In this document: piece after piece, positions 1 to 5,697 of the stretch
Numbering within the stretch: the stretch's first letter is position 1
Layout of the letters: the number at the start of each line of letters is the position of its first letter
Assembly: GCA_031278135.1 (NCBI GenBank)
Contig: JAITKY010000053.1
Location: 1 to 6,279, forward strand
DNA length: 6,279 nucleotides
Direction of reading: 5' to 3'
Origin: Prevotellaceae bacterium
GTDB taxonomy: Bacteria > Bacteroidota > Bacteroidia > Bacteroidales > UBA932
Notes under the pieces: model-generated
Database searches by the model: none
What the model was told of the DNA's origin: nothing
The model's input: the letters and a program-made list of their open reading frames with translations, nothing else
Position numbers and translations under genes: made by a program

Positions 1-73
1 AAATCTTAATTGCTGTCCTGTTAACTAATGTATCCAACATATACGAACATTTAATTTTTCTAAAATACCGGCA

Positions 74-103
74 CAAAAGTAATTCTTTTTTTTGAATCCC
101 AAA
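74..103 (-). promoter_or_regulatory. Candidate Bacteroidetes-type promoter firing off the left edge
   Basis: Read on the minus strand, 81-74 is TACTTTTG, a full match to the Bacteroidetes -7 consensus TAnnTTTG. A TTTG at 103-100 stands 18 bases upstream and could serve as the -33 box; the usual gap is about 19 to 21. Transcription would leave the window to the left after a leader of at least about 65 bases, so the gene served is not visible. An 8-base A run and other A/T-rich sequence fill the spacer. The call rests on consensus matching alone. Confidence 0.45.
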
Positions 104-397
104 AATCGTCGGATTTCGAGATGTATAGGGACGGGAATTTTTAAATCGGCGTATCTAAATAAATAAGATATAACGACTTAATAAAGCTCATGTAGAAATT
201 TGAAATGTCTATCACTATTTATAATGATGCTTTCACTTATCAAAGTCGCGCAGCGACGACACTTTATTATTAATCTTTCTGATGATTTAACATACAGTGA
301 ACCAATCCGGACTTTCCCCACATTTGTTTTCGCAGATCAAAAAGGAATATATCTCTCTGTAAATTTGCATATTATGAGTTCTTTTATCGAAAAGTAA
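104..397. other. Non-coding stretch, no supported gene
   Basis: This stretch lies between the left-edge promoter candidate and the beta-propeller relic. Short open frames cross it (for example 200-397 on the plus strand and 287-565 on the minus strand), but their translations show no domain, signal peptide or family resemblance that I recognise, and they overlap each other and the relic. I see no hairpin, tRNA or repeat here. It may be decayed DNA from the same event that left the pseudogene next to it. Confidence 0.4.
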
Positions 398-537
398 CGA
401 AAAGTAATAGAAGATGAAGGTACAACGATGTTGCTTAGCGAAGTAGCGGAAGATATTACATTTATTCCACTTGAAATCACAGACGAATGTCTTATCGGCA
501 GATAGATTTACATCAGACAATATCAAAAAAAAAAAAA
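398..537 (+). pseudogene. Relic of a 6-bladed beta-propeller lipoprotein
   Basis: The plus-strand frame 398-505 reads ...MLLSEVAEDITFIPLEI followed by TDECLIGR and then a TAG stop. This closely resembles the conserved N-terminal segment of Bacteroidetes 6-bladed beta-propeller proteins, typically a 'LSDIAEDI-x-YIPLETTDECLIG' phrase just after the lipoprotein signal. After the stop, ATTTACATCAG then ACAATATC (IYIS, then DN in a shifted frame) looks like the usual continuation with small deletions. It then runs into a 13-base A run at 525-537. No start codon, signal peptide or remaining propeller blades are present, so only about 40 of some 370 residues survive. It is on the opposite strand to every intact gene here. 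The family assignment comes from recalled motif resemblance, not a search. Confidence 0.55.
525..537. repeat. 13-base poly-A run (poly-T on the minus strand)
   Basis: This is an uninterrupted A13. On the minus strand it is a T13 lying 44 to 56 bases past the stop of the LuxR-type gene, so it could act as the U-tract ending the operon. I found no convincing GC-rich stem just before it, so I do not call a terminator. It may equally be a slippage-prone remnant inside the decayed propeller gene, or a sequencing-length artefact. Confidence 0.5.
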
Positions 538-580
538 TCTTACCGAACCGTATAATGTCGTCCAATTTTTCAACAAACTC

Positions 581-1165
581 TTAGAAGTCGCTTATTTCGT
601 CCATATCGGTTATATTGTTAAGAATGGCATATATAGCCAATCCCGATAGCGATCGTATTCCTGTTTTTTCGACGATATTTTTCCGATGAGTGATGACCGT
701 ATGCGGACTTATCACGAGTTTATCGGCTACTTCCTTGTTCGACATGCCTTTAAGTAACAGTTTCAGGACTGCTTTTTCCCTGTCGGTAAGTTTTTCGCCT
801 GTGTCATCTTTTTTTTGTTTATTTCGCAGTCTGCTCAATATAACATCTTCTGTATCTGTGATATATATTGTAGATGTGAACATATTGCAGATTTCTCTGT
901 CGAAATACTGATACAGCAGAGCAATAATCGGAATTTTGTCCGAAATATCTAATTTCATTCGCATTTTATCCAAATCCGTGTCTTTCAATCTGTCGGGATT
1001 GATTATTATCAAATCGGGTTTTTCGTCTTTGAAGACAAAAAACCAGTCGTCGATACTGTCGAGTTTGGCGATTTGCGAGCAAACATTGTGAGCTTTAAGT
1101 AAATACGTCAATCCATCCTTAATAATATTCGATCTTTCTATTATGGCAACAGTCTTATACATCAT
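581..1165 (-). CDS. LuxR/NarL-type transcription regulator with degenerate receiver domain
   Basis: This is a predicted DNA-binding regulator of 194 residues. The C-terminal part, about 124-185, is a clear LuxR/GerE helix-turn-helix: LTDREKAVLKLLLKGMSNKE leads into a recognition helix around SPHTVITHRKNI. The N-terminal 110 residues have a receiver-like start (VAIIERS, PDLIIIN) but lack the phosphorylation chemistry. The Asp expected at residue 56 is Asn, the acidic pair near residue 10 is Glu-Arg, and the conserved Lys near residue 103 is missing. It therefore probably works without phosphorylation, perhaps by sensing a ligand or partner. It is the last gene of the operon. Its ATG overlaps the hemerythrin stop in ATGA, a classic sign of translational coupling; a second ATG follows immediately. 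Co-location suggests that it controls, or is controlled by, the same stress as the hemerythrin. The family call is firm; target genes are unknown. Confidence 0.85.
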   Translation of the reverse strand: MMYKTVAIIERSNIIKDGLTYLLKAHNVCSQIAKLDSIDDWFFVFKDEKPDLIIINPDRLKDTDLDKMRMKLDISDKIPIIALLYQYFDREICNMFTSTIYITDTEDVILSRLRNKQKKDDTGEKLTDREKAVLKLLLKGMSNKEVADKLVISPHTVITHRKNIVEKTGIRSLSGLAIYAILNNITDMDEISDF

Positions 1166-1860
1166 CTGTTATTTTTGATGTTAGATTCCATATTTTTAAC
1201 AAAAGGAACCAGTATATTATCTTCTAACTGAGTGTGATACATCAAATCCCGTTCGAGATTGACAAGTTTGTGCAAAATCTGTTTACGGTATTCCGAAACG
1301 ATTGCCGGAGGGATGTATTTAATCAGTATATTTTTCAAATCGAGCAACTTGTGCCCTATATCCGTATGGTTTCGCTCAAATTCCCTTATTTTGAAATTCT
1401 TTGCTACTTTATCGTGCAATATATTAGCGATATACGGAAAAACTTTTTTGTCTTCGTACATAAAATGGTCGTCGATTTCCTGTATATATTCATCGAAAAA
1501 AGCGACCAGCATTTTACCGTATTCCGTAGGAATTTCCTTTGCAAACGCTTCAATCAGGCTTTTCAATTCGGGGATTTTGACAAGTTTAAAATTGTTGTGC
1601 GAAGTTTGCAGGAACATCAGCAAATCGTGTACTTCTTTCTTATTCAAAATTTTAGTGGGAATTGTCCTGCAATACACATTTATCACGACTTCCAAAGTAT
1701 TCGGGGCGATATTATGCTCCTTTGCCACTTCTTCAATCGTCTTATCTCCCAGTCCCAGAGGAATATTAAAATATTCCAGTACATTAAGCACATTCGGATG
1801 TTCGATGATTATATTAGTCAATTTCGACGTTTCCGATATATTTGTATCAATCTCATACAT
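1162..1860 (-). CDS. RIC/YtfE-like di-iron hemerythrin-domain protein
   Basis: This is a predicted cytosolic di-iron protein of the Repair of Iron Centres (YtfE/ScdA) type, a family linked to protection or repair of iron-sulfur clusters after nitric oxide or oxidative stress. The hemerythrin-like bundle spans about 80-220. Candidate iron ligands are H88, H132, E136, H165, H209 and E213. Their spacing closely follows the recalled E. coli YtfE set (H84, H129, E133, H160, H204, E208). Residues 10-62 resemble the N-terminal helical domain of ScdA-type proteins (HPNVLNVLEYFNIPLGLGDK) but lack its cysteine pair, so any cysteine-based function there is lost or never existed. The length of 232 is close to the 220 of YtfE. 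Its ATG overlaps the protease stop by 8 bases, and its own stop overlaps the regulator's start, so it is almost certainly co-translated with both. Oxygen sensing rather than repair is an alternative role. Confidence 0.85.
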   Translation of the reverse strand: MYEIDTNISETSKLTNIIIEHPNVLNVLEYFNIPLGLGDKTIEEVAKEHNIAPNTLEVVINVYCRTIPTKILNKKEVHDLLMFLQTSHNNFKLVKIPELKSLIEAFAKEIPTEYGKMLVAFFDEYIQEIDDHFMYEDKKVFPYIANILHDKVAKNFKIREFERNHTDIGHKLLDLKNILIKYIPPAIVSEYRKQILHKLVNLERDLMYHTQLEDNILVPFVKNMESNIKNNR

Positions 1861-3478
1861 TGGCTTCTACTGTTTGCGTGTTTATAACTTCCAATGCTTT
1901 TTGCACTGTTTTATCTAATTTATTGTATAAATAAGCCGAGCCTAAGTCGGAGAGAGGCGTTATCTGACTTATGTAAGATTTGAGATACATGTCTAACCAT
2001 ACTTTTGACTCTTTTATTTCTTGGTCGGAACCTTTAATTCCCTTGTTTTTAACATATTGTTCAAATTCGGGACAGGGGTCATTTTTTTCGAAAAACTGCT
2101 CCAACTGCGATATTTCCTTAATGGCATTCAATTCGTTTCTGTGTTTGTCGCCGAAAGCCATTACGTAGTCACGCATTATTTTACCGCTAATTATCCGTTT
2201 GGCATACACAGTATTATATTCGTATGGGACAAATATGTCGGGCATAATTCCTCCGCCGCCATAGACGATTCTGCCTTTCGAAGTGTAATATTTTGTTGTA
2301 TCTACCAGATGGATACTGTCGGCGCTGTCGTGTTCTCCGTTTTCCATTCTTTGCCGAAGTTCATTGTAATATTCGATAACAGCCGAGTCTCCACGTTGAT
2401 ACGGTCGTTGGATACAGCGTCCTGCAGGCGTATAATAGCGGGCAATAGTCAGTCGCAATCCTGATTTATCCGGCAAGTCAAACATCTGCTGTACAAGTCC
2501 TTTACCGAACGAACGCTGTCCGACAATTATTCCGCGATCATTGTCCTGTACTGCTCCGGCAAGTATTTCGCTTGCCGAAGCGGAACGTTCGTCGATAAGT
2601 ATAGCCAAATTATCGCCGCCACATATTCCGTTGCCGTTCGAATATTCGTTCCGGCGTGGAACAACCTGACCTTCGGTATATACAATCAATTCTTTGTCCG
2701 AAAACAATTCGCTTGTTATCTTGATTGCCTGTTCGAGATAACCGCCGGTATTTCCCCTCAAATCCAGAATCATACTTGTCATTCCTTCCGAATGTAATTC
2801 TTCGACAGCGTCAACAAATTCGGAATGAGTGTTTTGAGCAAATCCTGTCATTCTTATGTACCCTGTGTTCGGAGTAATCATATAGGCTACGTCGATACTT
2901 TTCAGAGTAACTTTACCTCTTGTTATCTCTATCGGTATCAGTTCATCGGCACCTTCCCTCAACACTTTTATCTGTACTTTGCTGCCCGACTTTCCTCTTA
3001 AAAGAGTCTTGACTTTTTCGTCGACAATTTTCTTTCCCGCAATCACCGAATCATTTACTTCGACAATACGGTCGCCGGGGTGAACACCTGCTTTGCTCGA
3101 CGGTCCTTCCGAAATGACGTTAATAACTAAAACCGTGTCTTTTACCATCTGAAATGTTACGCCTATTCCTTCGAAATTTCCGTCTAAATGCTCGTTGCTG
3201 CTTTGAAGTTCCGCCGCCGGAATATATACCGAATGCGGATCGAGTTCTTTCAGGACGTCGAAAATCATGGGATCGGTTATACTGTTAAGATCAATAGGAT
3301 CGACATAATATTTTGTTACATAATTTATAAGTGCTACCAAATTATTTTGACTCGGTATCGAAATGTTGTATATTTTCGGCGTCGAAAATGTTTTCCCCAA
3401 TCTTGTCCCTGTGTACAAAGCCAGTAATACTATTATCAATGTAAGCGCTGGTCTTAAAAATTTGTTCTTATTCATCAT
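1853..3478 (-). CDS. S41 family C-terminal processing peptidase (CtpA/Prc-like)
   Basis: This is a serine protease of 541 residues that cleaves proteins near their C-termini, probably on the periplasmic side of the inner membrane. Residues 9-27 form one hydrophobic segment after a short basic N-terminus (signal peptide or anchor). A PDZ domain spans about 100-175 (NFEGIGVTF, AGVHPGDRIVEVND). The S41 core follows at about 200-360, with the hallmark DLRGNTGGYL at 239-248. The expected catalytic Ser-Lys-Gln triad is S301 (in DERSASASEIL), K326 (in SFGKG) and Q330. The S-to-K spacing of 25 equals that of B. subtilis CtpB (S309/K334/Q338 as recalled). A C-terminal extension of about 120 residues is helical and of unknown role. 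It overlaps the upstream dCMP deaminase by 11 bases and the downstream hemerythrin gene by 8. Two ATGs stand at the start; the first is taken. Confidence 0.93.
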   Translation of the reverse strand: MMNKNKFLRPALTLIIVLLALYTGTRLGKTFSTPKIYNISIPSQNNLVALINYVTKYYVDPIDLNSITDPMIFDVLKELDPHSVYIPAAELQSSNEHLDGNFEGIGVTFQMVKDTVLVINVISEGPSSKAGVHPGDRIVEVNDSVIAGKKIVDEKVKTLLRGKSGSKVQIKVLREGADELIPIEITRGKVTLKSIDVAYMITPNTGYIRMTGFAQNTHSEFVDAVEELHSEGMTSMILDLRGNTGGYLEQAIKITSELFSDKELIVYTEGQVVPRRNEYSNGNGICGGDNLAILIDERSASASEILAGAVQDNDRGIIVGQRSFGKGLVQQMFDLPDKSGLRLTIARYYTPAGRCIQRPYQRGDSAVIEYYNELRQRMENGEHDSADSIHLVDTTKYYTSKGRIVYGGGGIMPDIFVPYEYNTVYAKRIISGKIMRDYVMAFGDKHRNELNAIKEISQLEQFFEKNDPCPEFEQYVKNKGIKGSDQEIKESKVWLDMYLKSYISQITPLSDLGSAYLYNKLDKTVQKALEVINTQTVEANV

Positions 3479-3899
3479 TAATCTCCAAATAACATATTTC
3501 TATATTTGCTTTTTTTAATAAATCCAATCCGTCTTCGATGCGGTATTTGTCGTAAAACACCACTCTTTTGATTCCTGCCTGAATAATCAACTTTGCGCAT
3601 TCGATACATGGTGAAGTGGTTACGTACAATGTCGCTCCTTCGCTGCTATTGTTTGAACGCGCTACTTTTGTAATTGCATTGGCTTCGGCATGAAGTACAT
3701 ACGGTTTTGTTGCTCCCGATTCATCTTCACAGATATTTTCGAATCCCGAAGGAGTACCGTTGTATCCGTCGGAGATTATCATCCTGTTGTTCACCAATAT
3801 AGCCCCTACCTGCCTGCGTTTACAATAAGAATTTTTTGCCCACACACGAGCCATTTCAAGATAACGCTTGTCGAACTGTAGTTGTTTATCATCTTTCAT
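3468..3899 (-). CDS. Deoxycytidylate (dCMP) deaminase
   Basis: This enzyme converts dCMP to dUMP with a catalytic zinc, feeding thymidylate synthesis; it acts in the cytosol. The 143 residues carry the full zinc-deaminase signature: HAE at 70-72 (H70 zinc ligand, E72 proton shuttle) and PCIEC at 97-101 (C98 and C101 zinc ligands). GYNGTPSGFENICED at 45-59 is the substrate-binding loop typical of dCMP rather than cytidine deaminases. The length matches ComEB-like bacterial enzymes. It is the first gene of the four-gene operon, with a Bacteroidetes-type promoter match 24 bases upstream of its ATG. Its last codons overlap the protease start by 11 bases. I recall this deaminase and an S41 protease being neighbours in other Bacteroidales, which supports the pairing but was not checked here. 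Confidence 0.93.
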   Translation of the reverse strand: MKDDKQLQFDKRYLEMARVWAKNSYCKRRQVGAILVNNRMIISDGYNGTPSGFENICEDESGATKPYVLHAEANAITKVARSNNSSEGATLYVTTSPCIECAKLIIQAGIKRVVFYDKYRIEDGLDLLKKANIEICYLEINDE

Positions 3900-3922
3900 C
3901 TTTATACAGACATTAAATCCCG

Positions 3923-3930
3923 CAAATGTA
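3923..3930 (-). promoter_or_regulatory. -7 promoter box for the deaminase-protease-hemerythrin-regulator operon
   Basis: On the minus strand 3930-3923 reads TACATTTG, a full match to the Bacteroidetes -7 consensus TAnnTTTG. A start about 7 bases downstream would leave a leader of roughly 15 to 18 bases before the ATG at 3899. No TTTG -33 box is seen at the expected distance; the upstream spacer is simply A/T-rich. The position ahead of the first operon gene, with no competing match nearby, supports the call. All four downstream genes overlap, so this is probably their main promoter. Confidence 0.5.
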
Positions 3931-3994
3931 GTAACTTTTTCGTTATTCCTATATTTATTTTGTAGTTCCCTGATTTTTAACGTGAACGAAGTTT

Positions 3995-4035
3995 AACGAT
4001 GAACGATGAACGGCTGGCGCCAGCCGTTCATCGTT
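3995..4035. repeat. Heptamer pair leading into a perfect 34-bp palindrome
   Basis: Two AACGATG heptamers stand in tandem at 3995-4001 and 4002-4008. The second is the outer end of a perfect 34-bp palindrome, 4002-4035, with 17-bp arms and no loop, centred on GGC/GCC at 4018/4019. Its core is GGCTGGCGCCAGCC, strikingly GC-rich in an A/T-rich spacer. Neither strand follows the stem with a clean T run, so a standard intrinsic terminator is not supported. A cruciform, a protein-binding operator or a REP-like element are open options. It lies between the orphan 223-residue gene and the operon promoter. Confidence 0.8.
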
Positions 4036-4250
4036 AAAAAATACCATAAAAATGGTATTGTGAGACTTGGTGCTCGCATAAAATTATAGGACTGCGACAA
4101 GCCTTTATTTTGCGCCAAAAAATATTTTGAAGTGCATTTTTTTTATTTTTTTCACCCCCACGAATGTATTTTGAAGCGTAAAATAGATTTAGTACAGCGT
4201 CATACAAAATTAAGGGACTGTACTTGACATTTTTTGTCATGCATTACAAA

Positions 4251-4290
4251 ATTATGACGTGAAATTTTCGTTTTTTGGTAGCGTCATAAT
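4251..4290 (-). terminator. Weak candidate terminator after the orphan gene
   Basis: ATTATGACG at 4251-4259 is perfectly matched by CGTCATAAT at 4282-4290, leaving a 22-base loop. Read on the minus strand, the stem begins 27 bases past the stop of the 223-residue gene and is followed by TTTTG. The stem is A/T-rich, the loop is long and the T run short, so termination would be weak. It may instead be part of the repeat texture of this spacer. Confidence 0.25.
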
Positions 4291-4316
4291 CTTTTAAGAG
4301 CGATTTTTGGCGATTT

Positions 4317-4988
4317 TTATTCTCCCTGTTCTGGATTCAGTTCATTTTCTTGACCTCTGCTTTTTTGGTTTGCGATTTTTGGGAACAATGATTCTGCCAC
4401 TTGTCTGCCTAATGTTTTTCTTGCGTCCAAGTAATTTGTTTCATACTGCGCCCTTACCTCGTTTTTTGTCAATTCTTCCTGGACCTGACACCGGCGTACA
4501 TTGTCGGCAGCCTGTTGTTTGGCGTCCAAAGCAGCGTTTACAGCATTCACTTTTTGTTGCAGCACATCGATGAGCGAACGCAATTCATGTCCCTGCTCTA
4601 ATGTTTCCAACTTTTGGATCAGAGTGCTAACCTTCTTAGGTTCTTCGGCATACGGCATGTTGATAATATCCGAATAAGTCAAGTCCGGAAACAGCAAAAC
4701 AGCAACATTTCCCCCATTTTCTCGGTCGTATTGTCGCGACCGTTCAAAGAGAGTACGGACAGCATTGTCGAGATCTGCATCCTTAAGGATCAGATCATCG
4801 GAAGTATTTTCGTACGTTTCGTTTGCTACTGACAAAGCCTGTTCGGTTATCAGGAGATTGTCCAATTTTGGCTGAATAGCCGATGCACACGTAGCGCCGC
4901 CCTTTATCTGTCCGCACAAGCGGATATGACGGCGAGTCAGGCGTTTATGTAACACCACAGAATCTTGTTTATAAAGTAATCTTGCCAT
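4317..4988 (-). CDS. Unrecognised 223-residue protein with coiled-coil-prone C-terminal half
   Basis: I do not recognise this protein. It has 223 residues, no signal peptide and no membrane segment, so it is probably cytosolic. The N-terminus (1-45) is basic and holds two cysteines, C25 and C34; a third is C167. Residues 46-90 are acidic and helical. A short central segment at about 94-112 (NVAVLLFPDLTYSDIIN) is hydrophobic enough to be a folded strand. From about 117 to 200 the sequence is heptad-like and rich in Gln, Ala, Leu, Glu and Lys (STLIQKLETLEQ, VNAALDAKQQAADNV), pointing to a coiled coil. The tail is charged. It lies 56 bases downstream of the NusG-like gene on the same strand, with only heptamer repeats and an A/T-rich leader between them and no promoter match, so co-transcription is likely. 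The start is an ATG at 4988. A partner or target of the antiterminator is possible but speculative. Confidence 0.7.
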   Translation of the reverse strand: MARLLYKQDSVVLHKRLTRRHIRLCGQIKGGATCASAIQPKLDNLLITEQALSVANETYENTSDDLILKDADLDNAVRTLFERSRQYDRENGGNVAVLLFPDLTYSDIINMPYAEEPKKVSTLIQKLETLEQGHELRSLIDVLQQKVNAVNAALDAKQQAADNVRRCQVQEELTKNEVRAQYETNYLDARKTLGRQVAESLFPKIANQKSRGQENELNPEQGE

Positions 4989-5016
4989 AATTATTTATTT
5001 ATTAGAATTATATTAT

Positions 5017-5051
5017 TCATCGTTCATACCTCATACCTCATACTTCATACC
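5017..5051. repeat. Five 7-bp repeats (TCATACC type) overlapping a stop codon
   Basis: Units are TCATCGT, TCATACC, TCATACC, TCATACT and TCATACC, exactly in 7-base register from 5017 to 5051. On the minus strand each unit contains ATGA, mostly as GGTATGA. The rightmost unit supplies the last Val codon and TGA stop of the NusG-like gene (5045-5047). The remaining units fill more than half of the 56-base gap to the next gene. The variant TCATCGT shares TTCATCGTTCAT (5016-5027) in inverted orientation with the heptamers at 3999-4010, so matching repeats flank the orphan gene on both sides. Confidence 0.85.
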
Positions 5052-5605
5052 TCGCTTATTTCCTGCACATAACATGATGCGATATACGCAGTAGACACGG
5101 AGAACAGATTCGGAATACTCACTACAACCCGTTTATCTCCATTTACTCGCATAAAAACACCTTCGACGCCGGCAAATATCCCCCCTGTAATTCTCACTCT
5201 GACGCCTTTTTCAAGATTAACCTCCTCATTTGGCAGATAGATAATCTGTTCTTGCCCATTTCCGGCGACTGCGATAAAGTTTTTCATCTGATTTTCGGGT
5301 ACAACGATTATTTTTTTGTCGCTCATATCTTTGTAGTACAAATCATACGAGATGGAGAATCTTGATTTCACATCTTTCAGGACAGGGTCGAGGACATTTC
5401 TCGATGACTTCACAAAGATTAAATTTCCCAAAAGTGGCAAAGACACCCGTTCGCATCTTTCCGAGCCTCTGATTTTTCTCTCCTTATAATACATAGGAAA
5501 AAAATACTCTATCGAAGCTTCCTTCAAACAAGGTTGGATTTTCGTTGCCTTACCGTTGGCAGCAAATAAAACATACCATAAAATATCTTTAATACTGTAT
5601 TGCAT
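5045..5605 (-). CDS. NusG-like transcription antiterminator (UpxY type)
   Basis: This is a specialised NusG paralogue that would ride on RNA polymerase and reduce termination or pausing. An NGN-like domain spans about residues 8-80: WYVLFAANGKATKIQPCLKE, then the FFPMYY strand and LLGNLIFVK. A KOW motif lies at about 133-166 (GVRVRITGGIFAGVEGVF), where it would contact ribosome or partner. Counted from the ATG at 5605 it has 186 residues, the usual size for Bacteroides UpxY proteins. The frame also extends to a TTG at 5617 (190 residues), but ATG is the more likely start. Unlike typical upxY genes it is not followed by capsule or glycan genes, only by the orphan coiled-coil gene and a housekeeping operon. 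Four 17-bp repeats reach its start region, and its stop codon lies within heptamer repeats. The family is confident; the regulated operon is unknown. Confidence 0.85.
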   Translation of the reverse strand: MQYSIKDILWYVLFAANGKATKIQPCLKEASIEYFFPMYYKERKIRGSERCERVSLPLLGNLIFVKSSRNVLDPVLKDVKSRFSISYDLYYKDMSDKKIIVVPENQMKNFIAVAGNGQEQIIYLPNEEVNLEKGVRVRITGGIFAGVEGVFMRVNGDKRVVVSIPNLFSVSTAYIASCYVQEISEV

Positions 5606-5615
5606 AAGTTGTTTC

Positions 5616-5683
5616 AATTTATTTGTAGTTATAAACGTCTATAAGTTATGAACATTTAGTAGTTATAAATATTTAGTAGTTAT
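5616..5683. repeat. Four imperfect 17-bp tandem repeats ahead of the antiterminator
   Basis: Units 5616-5632, 5633-5649, 5650-5666 and 5667-5683 each end in (G/A)(T/A)AGTTAT-like sequence. The two rightmost differ at only three positions (GAACATTTAGTAGTTAT and AAATATTTAGTAGTTAT); the other two keep mainly the AGTTAT end. On the minus strand this is ATAACTACTAAAT recurring every 17 bases, placed immediately upstream of the antiterminator start. Iterated spacing of 1.6 helical turns could reflect protein binding, or RNA elements in the leader, or simple slippage. No TAnnTTTG promoter box is seen within it. Confidence 0.7.
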
Positions 5684-5697
5684 GGGTTCCAGCAATC

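Larger units (their letters stand above)
3900..4316. other. 417-base intergenic spacer with repeats and hairpins
   Basis: No convincing gene is seen. The spacer holds the operon promoter box at 3923-3930 and the heptamer/palindrome element at 3995-4035. It also has a small hairpin at 4040-4059 (8-bp arms, AAAA loop), another at 4225-4239 (TGACA/TGTCA around five T), and the 9-bp inverted repeat at 4251-4290. Near-identical 15-base direct repeats sit at 4080-4094 and 4206-4220 (AAAATTAWRGGACTG), and TATTTTGAAG occurs at 4123-4132 and 4167-4176. A 68-codon minus-strand frame (4034-4240) runs through these repeats without any recognisable domain, so I do not call it. The texture suggests a decayed repeat element or structured RNA rather than protein-coding DNA. 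Confidence 0.5.

Noticed and set aside
200..565. Short frames on both strands (200-397 plus, 287-565 minus)
   Set aside because: They overlap each other and the propeller relic, and show no family features; chance frames in A/T-rich DNA.
525..580. Intrinsic terminator for the LuxR-type gene
   Set aside because: A T13 run is present on the minus strand but no stem of useful length precedes it, so it is only listed as a homopolymer.
1234..1918. Two plus-strand frames of about 218 codons opposite the hemerythrin gene
   Set aside because: They are antisense shadows of a gene with clear iron-ligand motifs, and their translations are Phe/Ile/Ser-rich without domain sense.
4002..4035. Palindrome as a standard intrinsic terminator
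   Set aside because: On the plus strand it is followed by A residues and on the minus strand by mixed sequence, so there is no T run in the right place.
4034..4240. 68-codon minus-strand frame as a small gene
   Set aside because: It runs through repeat-rich spacer into the palindrome, has no recognisable domain, and the downstream end is formed by the repeat itself.
4307..4573. Plus-strand 88-codon frame opposite the orphan gene
   Set aside because: It lies antisense to the end of a longer, compositionally normal frame and has no recognisable features.
5605..5617. TTG at 5617 as the start of the antiterminator
   Set aside because: It adds only four residues, overlaps the 17-bp repeat, and an ATG follows in frame at 5605; kept only as an alternative.
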